A stretch of DNA of 64,000 nucleotides, taken from Bryum argenteum. Taxonomy: Eukaryota > Streptophyta > Bryopsida > Bryales > Bryaceae. The notes beneath the pieces are model-generated. The model saw nothing but the letters and a program-made list of their open reading frames with translations, did not search any database and was not told the origin of the DNA. Below, in pieces: positions 1 to 12,223 of this stretch. The stretch lies in assembly GCA_037043015.1 (NCBI GenBank), contig CM073325.1, positions 15,789,001-15,853,000 on the forward strand, written 5' to 3'. Each line of letters begins with the position of its first letter. The first letter of the stretch is position 1. A program made the position numbers and the translations under genes.

Positions 1-2300
1 TATTAAATTTATTAAACAAATAGAAGATAAACAAAAAAAAGACAAAAAAAAAAAGTTGAATTTTGTGTCTATGCATCTAATTGATAAGTGATGGTCATTG
101 TCAACTAATTATTTAATCTACATAGCTTTACTGCATATTACTTTCTCATTCAATATCCATATTACATATCAAGTTTCACATCAAAATTCTCTTGGAACTT
201 GCTTATGAGAATATTCTAGTAGTCGCGGTAATAATAAAAAGTTAAAAAGTGGTAATCTTGGTGTTGTTAATTGATACCTTATTGCTTGAACTAAAAAGAG
301 TTAATTGTGGTCCTTTTACCTCTGGTCACACTCTTGAATAGTAAGGGTGCATTTGGCACCTACCTACATATCATGATAGATGATATTTACGTGAAATCAT
401 GATATTCATTGAGGATCATCTCTTTTACAACCAACTAATATAATGATAATCAATAACATGATAGTTCATAGGAAATCTAAAATGAAGGTATAAACCTCAA
501 CATTTGAGTCTTTTGTCTCCCAACCTTTGCCCTTCCCTAGCCTTTGCCTTTGCCCCTATACCTCTACGGCCCTATACTCGCTGACCCTTGCTTGCCACCA
601 TATCAAAGAAGTTGTGCAGGTGGCTACTAAACGCATCTCTAAATTCTCACTGTAATGATATGTGCATATCACAATAATGAGTAAAATGGAGGTTCTCACA
701 TTATCATGATATTCAAATATTGAGTTGCCAAATGTACCATATATTTTTTGGATCATGAAGCTCAAATTTTGTGGATTGTAGAATGTTCATATCTTGTCAC
801 CAAGACCATTTAGGTTCTTAGACGTTGTTTCCTTCCTAAGGTCAAAGTGCAATTAGGACACATTAAAATCAATCCAAAGTTGTGGGCTCAAAACCAAGTA
901 AATTACATAACCTAAAATATTCACCAGAGATAAAGATCATGTTTTTTATCAGTTTTTATTGATATATATGAATTTTATATACGTGCTTTCAAATTTCAAG
1001 TTTTTCACCTATCATGAATAAAGTATGTAGATATATTCCCTACTTACCTAGGAACAAGAATTTACTGAGCTTTACTTTAAAACAAAATCTTAAAAGGCTT
1101 GTTATTACCTGATGAAGTTGCCATCTCCCATGACCTATCCTAGATGTCAACCCCTTACGTGCAAAATATCTAAAATCATTTAATATTTTCTTATTATTTA
1201 ATCATAAGCATCCCTAGGTCCAAAAAGTGGACATGTAAATGCATGGTCTTCAAGGAGTTGTATCTCCTATATCCAATGTGAGATTTTCATTTTAATTTTT
1301 TGAGTTGAAATCCAATTCAAGTCTAGTTCTCGTTGTAGAAATCTTAATGTCATCCAACTTGTTATAAAGACAAGACATGGATTTCATTGCAAAAGCTTTG
1401 GATTTGGATTTGTAAAATATGAGGCAATTTTCTCTATTGCATGGCTATTATTTGAGTTACACTTTGTTTTCAGTTCTTTTTAAGTTCAAGAGTATCATTA
1501 AGATGATCGTAAACAACTATCTTATTGGTGAAATTTTTATTGTAATTGGTTTGTTGATAGTATTTCCACTTTTATGTAAAAATATTGAAATTTCAAAATA
1601 CTTTTTTTGAGTACAAATTCATTATGATCTCACAATCCATAAGGCCTCATGACTCCAAATTTGACCAACATTTAGGGTTAAGTGAAGATCATTTACGTTG
1701 GGTTTGACATTCCAACAAAAGAATATCATGATTGTTAGTGAACCTCCATTTTCACCCTTTTGTAATATGCACTTATAACAATGAAAATATGAAGTGAAAA
1801 TATGAAGGGTCGTTGGGCGAAGAGCTGGGAATAGTGACTAGTGAGAGGTGGTAGAGATATTGATGTTTAGAACTCTCTTTTTGATTTCCTCTCTAAAATC
1901 ATGATTATATCTGTATCATGACAATAGTCGGTTACATAAGGAGTGGTTACCAATAAGTATTGTAATCTTGAGAAAATCTTGAATATTTTGTGAAATAACA
2001 AGGGCTCCCAAATGCACTTTTTTATTCTTTTTATACATGTGTACTAAGCAAGTAGACTAAAAGACAAAGCTATGGAAGTTATAATGAATAAATAATAAGA
2101 ATAGTTGAAGAGGAATCAATAGAGACGAAAGACTTCCAGGACCGTAATTTCACAAACATATATATCAAATCAAACATTACAATCTCAAAAACAAGAACTT
2201 GAATTTGAGATTTAGTATGCATATACATGGAGAATTGAAAAAGTTGATCCTACACTTACCTATTTTCAGATACATGAACCAAAATTGGAACTTTTCAACT
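1..2300. other. AT-rich intergenic region
   Basis: No credible gene is visible; the open frames are short and AT-biased. It holds the foldback at 346-738. At about 1614-1670 there is a degraded match to a dispersed repeat ('attatgatctcacaatccataa') that recurs near 36.57, 46.65, 50.03 and, inverted, 51.96 kb. A sequence resembling the right arm of the 346-738 foldback recurs around 1725-1790, and a similar terminal motif (reverse complement of GTGCATTTGG) lies near 2009, suggesting a second, more decayed relative. Confidence 0.6.
346..738. repeat. MITE-like foldback element
   Basis: The ends match as inverted repeats at 12 of 13 positions: GGTGCATTTGGCA at 346-358 and the reverse complement of TGCCAAATGTACC at 726-738. 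Both arms continue with imperfect TATCATGATA-type sequence. It is about 393 bp long, AT-rich and non-coding. No clear target duplication was found, so family and exact borders are uncertain. Confidence 0.4.
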
Positions 2301-2315
2301 TGAAAGAGGGCAGTT

Positions 2316-3589
2316 TTGAGGGTTTTTGGCAGTATTGATTTAGAAGTTAAAAGGAATCTGATTTTTGGACCAAAAGGATTGACCAGTCGGAGGAGCAATG
2401 ATTCTGCCGAAAGCTTCACCGCCCAAGAACCGGGCATCCCGGTGGCGGTACCGGCAGTGGAAAGTTCTCGTCGGACGATAGTAGCAACTGATCCGTTCGT
2501 CCGTCGAGGGCCTCTCTTCCAGGGGGCTTCGTCATGGTGCGTTGAAGCCCTTTTTGGAATCCCTCGCCTGCCTGCCTGCCATCGCCATAGCCGGGCATTT
2601 ACGAGTTCCTGCTCTGTTTTGCGGAACTTTTGCGGGGGAGGTCGCTTCGCTGGAGGAGCTTCTCTTGCTTTGCCTTTGTGTCACCTCGCTGGCCGTGCTG
2701 TTTCCGTCATTCTCCCGGCAACTTGTGGTCATTTCTGTAAGTAAATATTGCAACCGTAGGGTTTGCGCAGATCGTTTATCTCTTCTCGCGGGACTGGTGA
2801 TGATGGCCAAAGTCGTCGTCGTTGCTATGACGTAGCTTGCCGAAGCCCTATTTGATAGAGCGGGTCATCGTAGGGTTTTTGGGACGACAAGCACAGGGCT
2901 GGGGCTGGCGAACTCGTCGTATGGTGGAATTGGAAGGTTGCAAGCAAAAGTTCATCGTATTGCCGGAAAATTCAGAGTAGTTGTGACATTCTTGAGGATT
3001 GAGAAGTTGCAGTTTACAGGAAAAAAAATAGGGTTCATATATCGAATTAAATTGGTATCAGACGGCATGCGAGAACTACAGGGAGCTGGTTTAGAACCGA
3101 TTTCTCAGCATTTCTGGAAATAGGAGATGACTTAATCTATGCTGGCGATCGTCGCAGCACGGGGCATACTCGAAGAATATACGAAGACCACGAAATTTCT
3201 TAATAGTTATTTAGCACAGCTTCAGAAAGAGTTGGTACCGAATTAGGTTGCAAACGGAGTGACCATTTGTGGTTGGACAAGTTCATAGCGGAGACCAATT
3301 GGCAATGCTCCGTAAGCGTTCGATGAGATCAGTAAAGGACATGCCAAGGAAGAGCGAAGTTGGGAGTAAATGATGGTGGGATTGGACAGACAACACATTT
3401 TCCAGCCCGGGCTGCTGAGAGACTCAGACTGCAGAGCTGGAGGCACATGCTCTAAGGTTGCGGTCTGAAAATCAGTAGAAGCCTTCCCGCTCTTTGGCTT
3501 CACAGTTTTGGATTGCGCGGGAATCTGATTTGTCCCTGGTTTCTGCCTGCACTTTAATTTCCTGGAGCGTGTATTTGGAATTATCGCTT
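2316..3589 (+). promoter_or_regulatory. Probable promoter and 5' leader of PP4R3
   Basis: Base composition switches abruptly from AT-rich to GC-rich at about 2400 and stays high to about 2920, as expected of the promoter/5' leader of a plant housekeeping gene. Open frames here (for example 2542-2835, with cysteine/leucine-rich translation) resemble no protein family I recognise. The 5' UTR may be spliced: there is a plausible donor near 2738 (ctGTAAGT), but no transcript start can be fixed from sequence. Confidence 0.4.
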
Positions 3590-6500
3590 ATGATTGATTC
3601 AGCAGGTCGCTCAACTCACATGGAGTTCAATTACCTTCAGGTAGTGCACTTTTTGGTGCATTTACTTTCATTCTCTGTGTTATTAATTATAGTAGAGGGA
3701 GCTTCGAACTTTGGATGCGCAGCATAGGGGACTGCTGTGGGGAGGTTGTTGAAAAGTCTATCATTGATCTCTGTACATTAGCTAGTTCTAAGGGCAGGCT
3801 CAAACCATGATGAAATTTTTATATGCCCACTGAGTCCCCGAGATACTCTGGACAACATCAACTAGGACCTAATTGTTATAAATGCACTGTATCTAGGTCA
3901 TGAAGAGAAGTAGTTCCTCTTTTGTGAGTGAGAATAGGTGCCGGAATATATCGCCAACAATCAAATATCCGGGATGAAAGAATAGCTCTCTATTGAACCA
4001 AGTTGAGAGTGGCGTATAATTGTACAATTACGAGAAGCACAGTGTGGTCCAGCATGATCATAGTCTACACATTGAAATTGTCTTCTCCGAACGGAACATG
4101 TGAAACATATAAGGCCCGTGTCAGTGAACACTGTAGAGCTCATTAGTTTGACTGTCTTTGACTGTCTGTAGCACTTTGATATCTCAGTGTTTCCTTTCCC
4201 TCTCTGAGCTATTTGGACAATGCTTGGCTAACAACTAGACCTCTGATTGTGGAAGTTGCGTGGATTTCTTCCATTTCAGAGAGTGAAGGTTTATCGACTG
4301 AATGATGAAGGAAAATGGGATGACAAAGGCACAGGCCATGTGTCGGTTGAATATCTCCAGGTAATTTTTCGACCTGAAGATTTTCCGTTTTGTCAATGAA
4401 ACAAAGTCTAGCAGAAAAGAAGTGATGTCTATTCAGAGTCTAACCGAGACTTCGAAGCTCAAGAGTATTTAAGGGTTCAACTAGATTGCTAAATAGCTAT
4501 ATGGATCTGAGTTGATCATCAGGCTTATTGCTTACAGAGAGTGCAGTTTTGGACCATTGTAAGCTCCAAGGTGTAGCCATGACTTCTAACAATTTTGCGC
4601 TGGCTTGCTACAGCGTTCTGATGCAGTAGGCTTGGTCGTTATCGACGAAGAGGACAATCAGACTCTCTTGGTTCACCGGATCTCAGCTGATGATATCTAC
4701 AGGCGTCAAGAAGGTTAGTGAGTTCTGTGGATATTGGAATGGATTCTGGTCTATCAGTATGTCGTCAGTTGTCCTCATCTGGTCCTACTTTCATTATTTT
4801 GCGAACTCTCTAGGCATACTAGTGTGCAATTGTAATAATCGGTGAAAAGTTTATCGTTTGATATCACATAGTTCGCTCTCTGCATCCCTATGCCTTTACC
4901 AGTAGTTTGTATACAAGTAAAATATGTCAAGTGCGGACTTGATAAGTCACAAGCGGCAATCGTGGAGACCGGAAATATTGTGGAATTTCAATGATAGTGA
5001 CGTTCATTTTGCTATAGAAGATCGTACCTTCTTCGCTTGTTTTATTACTTTCCTGTGTTAAACCAATCATGTGTTCGTTACAGACACAATCGTATCATGG
5101 ACGGATCCAGAAGTGGCGACAGATCTAGCCCTCAGTTTTCAAGAGACGATGGGTTGCACTTTCATATGGTGAGTTGGTTTTCCGCAATACTTTATTGTAT
5201 GCGGTCTGCCAACGAAGTCTGGTTTGGTTTTTTACACAAGCGGAGACTGTTGAGAAGCTTGAAAAAGGGATGAAATTGGTAGCAACCCAATAATCATAGG
5301 ATCGATAATGTCTATTATGATTGAAACTAGTTAAAGGTTCATCTTTTTCATTATTGTCAACTATCACGTTCGATTTATTTGTAGCAGATTGCTCTTTGCT
5401 GCTTCTAACTGAAGCTTTATTTTCCACATTTGCAGGGATCAAATATGCAGTGTACAAAGATCGATAAACTTCCCTAATGTAACTGGTATTTTTCGTGAAC
5501 TACGATTGTAAATTGGTTTATTCTATGTTTTATTAATCTTTGCACAAATGTTTTGTTTCCCAAAGATATGGCGTCAGATCACTTGCATATGAGGTATATT
5601 CAGTGCATTGTGTTCCTTTGTGTTTTTTGCGTTTCAATTTTAATTCAAGCGCTTCTAAGCTTATAACTGATGCGTCAAACTTTGTGAAACAGGGTTGAAT
5701 GGATCTGTCCGACCAGGTGGCGATGACTTGGAACACTCCGGAACTTCTCAAGACGATGGTAAGCTACTCTGTGATCAAAGAGATGCTCCGAGCATTTTGC
5801 GATGCCTGTAGGTCCTTGGACAGCAGATATATGGAATCTATGTTAAAAGCACATAGATGGTTTCCTTACAAACTTCTCACAAAGCACATTGCAATGAAGG
5901 TGGCACTGAAGGATTTGAGCTCCCGCCGGTTGAGCTTGCTAATCTTCCTCAGATTGCGAAGGTAAGTTGAGATCAGACAGAGTTTCTCACTAATATTGTC
6001 ATTATGATCACAGCATGTGGTATCCAATGTCACACCTATGCAACTATACCTCGCAGGAACTCACGTTTTGAGACTTTTTTTGTGTGCGACTCTTGTAAGA
6101 AAGTGATCGGAAGCCGTAATGGGAGGTCTTATCAATGGTGATTCTCGATCATAACTCCTCTTTAATTGCTGCTTGCAGGCCCTTGCAGAAGTTTCACCCT
6201 TCGAAAAAGATAGGGTGGCCTCTTTGGTTGTCCGTGATGTGAGTCCTAAATCCTTGGTCTTTTTCTATTGTTGCACTTATTTAAGATTCGGTTTATGACT
6301 GTTTCTGAAGAACATGCTGCACACGGGAGAGGTGATTGTTTGGAGTGGATCATTTTCTTTGTCAGCAAAATTACATACGCAAGCTCGTGGAGATGTTCCG
6401 CACTTGTGAAGACTTGGAGAATGAAGAAGGCCTACACTATATGTACAAGATTATGAAGGGAATCAGTAAGTTGTCGCCCCTTTTTAGAATCTGAATATTC

Positions 6501-9500
6501 ATCATTTCTGGTTCTTCAGTTCTGTTTCTGAACAGTGAGTTATACAGAGTGCTTTTTGCTGCACTCAAGTTCTTTTTTCTTTATCGAGTGAATTTTGCTT
6601 ATTAGTCATGCTTTCGTTAGCAATCTTTGGGTCGTGTGACTGAGTCACTCAAGACCTATTTGTATTTCCCATTGGCCGTTTCACAAGGCTACTCTCTGCT
6701 GGTAGATGACCAATATGCAAACTGTCTGAGTGTTATGCCTGTTGTTATTGCTGCTTCATTATTAAGATTTGCCATTTCTGTAAAGTGATATCATCTAGCC
6801 TTTCTTTGTAATGTTGGCAGTTGTATTCTTTGGGAATATGCTAAGCTGATGTGTGGATTTCTCTCGTATCTGTTTGTAGTCTCACTCAATGATGGAAACA
6901 TTTTTGACATTATCTTCAGCGATGAATTCATCATGGACATTATTGGAGCCCTGGAATGTGAGTTCTTTAACATTGTCCTCAAGAGTCAAAGTTCCTGCTC
7001 CACCTGTTTGCTTATGCTTAGGTGTATAGATGATAGCATTGAGCAGATTGGATCCTTTCTAATACAAGGCATCGATTGTTTTCTGCTTTACCAGATGATC
7101 CAGACCTGACCACACGCCAGAACCACCGGACGTACCTTACAGAGCAAGTTACTTTCAAAGAGGTAGGAAAGCACTGGTCGTGAGTCTTAAAAATCTCTTA
7201 AACTTGCTACTCATGGAATCTGGATCTTTGAATTGTATCGTGAAGAAGTATCCATATTTTCCTGTGAAAGCAGATATGCGTTTGGCAGTATACCTCGTCT
7301 CTCAGAAATGAGCAGATTGAAGACGTCATGATTGAAGTACAAGATGTGGTAAAGGCTAGAAGCTTACGAAAGGGATGTCTCTTTTGTATACACAGGCTGT
7401 TCCCATTCATGACCGAGCAGTATTGTCAAAGATCCATCAGACTTATCGTATTGGTTATATCAAGGTTAGTTGACGATATTATACCTGTATATTGCTTGTG
7501 GAGGCAATGCGCTGGCTGCTCTTCTCTTAATGTTCGCGTTTATTCGTATTTAATTTTGATTTTCTCTGAGTGTGAACAGGTTCAGCTACGAACTTTTCTA
7601 TATGTTTGAGTAAGATGAGTTGAATCTAACATGGGGTTATTTGTTCGAAGGATGTAATATTACCAAGGGTGCTGGATGACCAGACTTTCGCTACGATGAA
7701 CTCCATCATTCTCTTCAACAACGTTTCAGTAAGTTTCTCAAGTCTTAGTAAGAGTCTTGGCAATCACTTGCAAATTGTTGGCTTGCAAGTTTGGCTGTTC
7801 CACCTTTAAAAATTTAGGCTCGCTGAAGATAATTTCTTTCTTTTGTTTCAAATCAAGAGGATTGAGTCAAGGATAAATGTAACGAATATGCTATATGTAC
7901 GTAGGTGGTGACCTCTCTTCAGAACGACTCTGCCTTTTTGTTGGAGCTCTTTGCAAAGTTGCGATCACCTGAAACACCATGGAAAAACAGACGAGATCTG
8001 GTGAGTCTGAACTGCTGTAGCCATGTTCACTGGTTGCTCAGACATCTGTTCGTTTGTGATGCTTTCTAAGATGTTTTAGGTTTTTTTTGCTTGTGCTGAC
8101 TTGTGTCTTCTGGTTAAGGTGTTCTTTATCCAAGAGTTTTGTAATTTGAGTAAACATCTTCAACCTGGAGTTCGAAGTCAGCTCCTCAGGTACAGGCTTG
8201 AGTCATAAATCTGCGTTTTCTGTAGTTCAATGTAGGATTCTATTCTGACGGTGCGAATGTGGCATGATTTTGACTCATGGTCAATTCTGTATATTTAATG
8301 ATCTTGGTATGATTAGTCCACACTTGATCACAGATTTTCTGGTTGATGATATTTGAAGGGAGTAGAGTTGCGACGGAATGTTCTCATCATAACAGCTGCT
8401 TATTTTGAACTGCTTGCAGTGCACTCGCTAAGGAAGGCTTGTTCGATATAGTGAAAGACATTCTCAATGATGCTGAAGAGAGTGTTCGATTGAGCGGGTA
8501 TTCTTCTTTCATTTGCTGTTACTATCTTCATCCAACATTCTGTGATTCTGTGATTCTTGATATGTTGGTCGTAAACAGTACTTGGTATTTCTTGAGTTAG
8601 GATGCTGCTCGATTGTAGTTAACATTCTTGGTTGCTGTTGTTGGCAGGTGTGATATTTTGATCGTAATATTGAACAATGACCCTGCACTACTGCGCTCCT
8701 TTCTGGTGCATCAAACATCTCACGCTTTATTCAGTGAGCTGGTGCGTGTTGCTTCACATTATCACGTGCCGATCATTACCTGAATTATCGCATGTATAAA
8801 TCTTTGAGATGCCGAATTGTTGACGGTGGACCAGTCGCAAAAATATTGGAAATTGATGATGATATACTACGTACTTGGCATACTGGACCAGTTCTGTATA
8901 CGTAGTAAATCGGTGATTCTGGATCACTAATGAAGTTTCGTATTGTTACAGGTTACAGGCATGCTGACTCCAAGTGAAGGTGGCCTTCAAGCACAACTTC
9001 TAGAAATCATGCGGATGCTTCTGGACTCTGAGACCATGGACGCCGTATGTGTTACCTCTGATCTCCTCTCTTATTAGTTTCCTTGTGGCTTCTGCTTGTT
9101 TTCATTTTAGTTGCTTGGGGATCATGCTGTTTTTTCTGCGGAACTAAATGGGGAATTGCTAATGCAGTTACTGTGTCTTTGATGCGATTGTGTTGGACTA
9201 CAGACGCAAGTCGAGAAAAGTCCGTTCTTGGAGATCTTTTATGAGAAGTATATGGATCAAATGGTTGAGGTTCTTACGAGCGGCTGCCCACCTGAACCGG
9301 GTGCTGTAGTGCCCTGTAAGGAATCTGATGAGAATGAGAACAAAAGCAAACCACATGTTACACCTGAAATTCTTGGAAACATCTGCGAGCTTCTGTGTTT
9401 CTGTGTTCAACATCATCGTTTCAGGATCAAGTAAGTGCATTATATCCCTTTTCCTGTTATTGTGCAGCTGATTGTCTTAATCTGGTTTTTCATGCTCATG

Positions 9501-12223
9501 AATTGTTCGTGTGCAGGTATTATGTGATGAGGAAACATGTGGTGGAGAAAGTTTTGAGATTGACTCGCCGGAAAGAGAAGTACTTAGTCGTGGCAGCAGT
9601 GCGTTTTTTGAGAACATGTATTTCTTTGAAGGTTTGCTACTTGGAGCCACTGCTTCTTTCGCTTGCATTTCGTGACTTACGCTATAAGCAAGCAATGTGT
9701 AAATCCATGATGGTGATGCAAAATGAGATTACATATGAAACCAGCTAAGTTTTTAATCATCATCCTTCTCTCGTTTGCAGGAGGAATTCTATTATCGATA
9801 TATCGTAAAGAACAATTGTTTTGAACCTATTATTTCTGCCTTTGTGGCAAACGGCAACCGCTATAATCTTCTAAATTCAGCGGTCTTAGACATCATTGAT
9901 TCCATCCGAAAGGCAAGTTCCATCAACATACGTTTCCACTGTTTGTCAATTTATCAGCACGAACTGAATTGCATCACTGTGCACAGTCTTTTGGCATCAG
10001 CCTGTGATTTGGTGTAGAACCAACGATGATCGAATCATGGTGAGAGAGCTTCGCTTATCGTTGTGTTTAAACTGTGTGCAGGACGGCATCAAGAGTCTGA
10101 TTGTACACTTAGTTGACACATACTCATCGAAATTGGAGTCCATTGATTACGTAGATACATTCCGGGCTTTGAAATTGAAATATGACCAGGTGAGCATACG
10201 TTTGATTGAACGATTTCGTACAGAAATGAACGTCTTGAAAGGATCATTTCTGATCCTGGGTAGCCCCAGAGTGTCAAATGCGCTTGGTCTAGGCAGTCTT
10301 GAGATGTTCTTAGAAGCCTGAAACTTTTAGTCTAGTCCCGAGGATTACAGTGGACCATCTTACAAGGATGTGTTCTGTGATTTCAAAATCCAGTAGTCAA
10401 TGATTCATTTGAGTCCAAAAGATTCAGAGCTCTTAATTTGATGGGATTTAACCGGTCAAATTGCAAAATCTTCGGAGGTATTGCAGTTGCTGGAGTCTCC
10501 ATCTGGCTTTGCGGGAGGAGCTGCGATCAGCGGTGGACCTGATCATGGTTCTCGTGGAGACAAACAAGGCCTACCTGAGAGTCGTAAACGGAAAGATGAG
10601 CGTGCTTTGGACAAAGATGAAGAGGATTATTTTAATGAGGACAGGTATGCATTGCAATTCTTCCGATGCTTATCTTTAGTAACTTCTCGATATGTTCTGC
10701 TTCATCCATTCTTGAGATGCTGAATCAATCCGGTGGGGTTTGTTTACAGTGACGACGAGGAGGACACTTCTGCAGCTAATTTGAGGGCGTCTTCAGGGCC
10801 GAAATCTGCGATTGCTGGAACCCTCAACAAACCTCGCACTCCGAACCAGAGATCCCTCAGGTGAGTGACATTTTGTACTTATCTCATGGTTTTACTCTTT
10901 TATCGTATTATCTGAATGTACGCCAATTTTCCACCCGCCACAGCAGCTTACAGGATGGTGTCATATTCTAGTATCCAGTTTGACTAACCTTCATGTGATG
11001 TTTCGCAGCGTATCTTAAATGTCCTTGTTATTGATATCCTGTTTTATGATTTGTTTTAGTGATGACGAGGAGGATACGGCTTCTGCGAAGCTGAGAACGT
11101 CTGCAGGTCAACAGTCACCAAAGGCGGTGATCTTAATCAGCAAAAACATCGCACTGAGCAATGTTCCATACAGGTTAGCTTTTGTTGCCAGCTTTGTCTG
11201 GTCATAGACATGGACCGTGTCATCATATTTCCACTTTGTTTTTGTTCCTTAGGTAGATCGGTTTCTCTTTTTTCTCGCCGGGTAGCTGAGATTGGGTCCA
11301 AAATTTCATCACCCATTTTTTCAGGGGCTCAAGTTTTGCTACTTTTTCAGGGGCTAAGGTTTTGTTATTTTTTCAGGGGTAACATGTTTGGCTTAGTAGA
11401 TTATGAAGATGAGGAGGATGACATTCCCATGAACAATTTGGGTAGCAATGGAAAAGATGATGGAGGTGGCAAGGTGTTAGAGAAAACAGAGTCTGACAGC
11501 CTTCTCACGTCAATCCCACTTTCAGATCCAATTTGGTCAAATCTAGAAGATGCAACAGTTGCTAAACGAAAATCCCCTCCTACACCAGATTTGGAGCAGC
11601 AGAATGATGCAGTTCTGTTAAAGAGACAGAAACCTCAGGGGGCAATTGAACGCTCTAGTGACGTGCAAGGAACTCTCATCAGCATTGATGATTCAGAAGA
11701 ACTAGCATTCTCTACCAGGAATGCCGAGGTTCCAGCAGAACTGCTAACAAAGCGACCGGACACAGACACTTCGCAGATAGAGGAGCCAATGCCAGCATCA
11801 GAAAATGGTACCGTCGTATCCGTGCCAGAGTCCAATCACGTTGTTGGAGGCGATGGTGCAGAAGACCTTTCTTGTCCAAACGGAAAAGTTAACAACACTC
11901 TCTCAAGTGATACTGATTGTCCAAACAGGCTTGCGAATGGTTCTACGGACTCTGGCGATGGTGAAGTCGCAATATCCTCAGGAGGTCATGAGGATCCAAA
12001 CGTGCACAACGGGATTAGAGGTGGCGATGGAAATGGAGTCAATTCAGATGACAATGGAATAGGCCAAGATTGTAATGGTGTAAAGTGCAAGGTTACTAGT
12101 GAGCTCAGTAACGGCAGCAGCTTAGAGTCCAGTGAAAATAAACAAAAAATGACTAGCTTAAGTACAACGGAGCATCACAGGGCTGTTACACCAACATCGC
12201 CAGGGCCCTTTACTGTTCGGTGA
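3590..12223 (+). CDS. PP4R3: Protein phosphatase 4 regulatory subunit 3 (SMEK/PSY2 family)
   Basis: Spliced gene, 26 coding exons, about 1,063 codons. Exons: 3590-3640, 4280-4360, 4614-4713, 5084-5168, 5436-5485, 5693-5758, 5900-5961, 6179-6238, 6366-6465, 6880-6957, 7095-7162, 7396-7464, 7651-7728, 7905-8000, 8119-8189, 8420-8497, 8648-8741, 8952-9044, 9204-9430, 9517-9631, 9781-9912, 10082-10189, 10487-10644, 10750-10860, 11060-11173, 11377-12223. Phases join without a stop. The N-terminal PH/EVH1-like domain (RVKVYRLNDEGKWDDKGTGH, residues ~18-37) recognises substrate in this family. The SMK-1 region has TCEDLEN, IFDIIFSDEF and IHQTYRIGYIK. The armadillo part has RLTRRKEKYLVVAAVRF and NGNRYNLLNSA. 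RKRKDERALDKDEEDYFNED follows, then an acidic, low-complexity tail. The subunit targets the PP4 catalytic subunit to nuclear substrates. Start is inferred: ATG 3590 or in-frame 3620. Exons 24 and 25 look duplicated, and intron 21 is GC-AG. Confidence 0.92.
9913..10081 (+). other. GC-AG intron in PP4R3
   Basis: Exon 21 ends ...TCCATCCGAAAG and is followed by GCAAGT instead of GT; the acceptor is ...TGTGCAG before GACGGCATC. Reading frame and homology continue on both sides only with this donor. It fits the minor GC-AG class, whose donor otherwise matches consensus (AAAG|GCAAGT). Confidence 0.8.
11314..11391 (+). repeat. Triplicated 3' splice-site repeat before last PP4R3 exon
   Basis: A unit of about 26 bp (polypyrimidine, TTTTTCAGGGG, then a GTTTTG-like tail) occurs three times in tandem, with AG dinucleotides ending at 11324, 11350 and 11376. 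Only the third AG keeps the frame into GNMFGLVDYED. Using the first or second would reach a TAA shortly after. Confidence 0.75.

Noticed and set aside
2542-2835. Open frame in the GC-rich region upstream of PP4R3
   Set aside because: No recognisable domain and overlapping frames of similar length on both strands; a 5' leader or promoter of PP4R3 explains it better.
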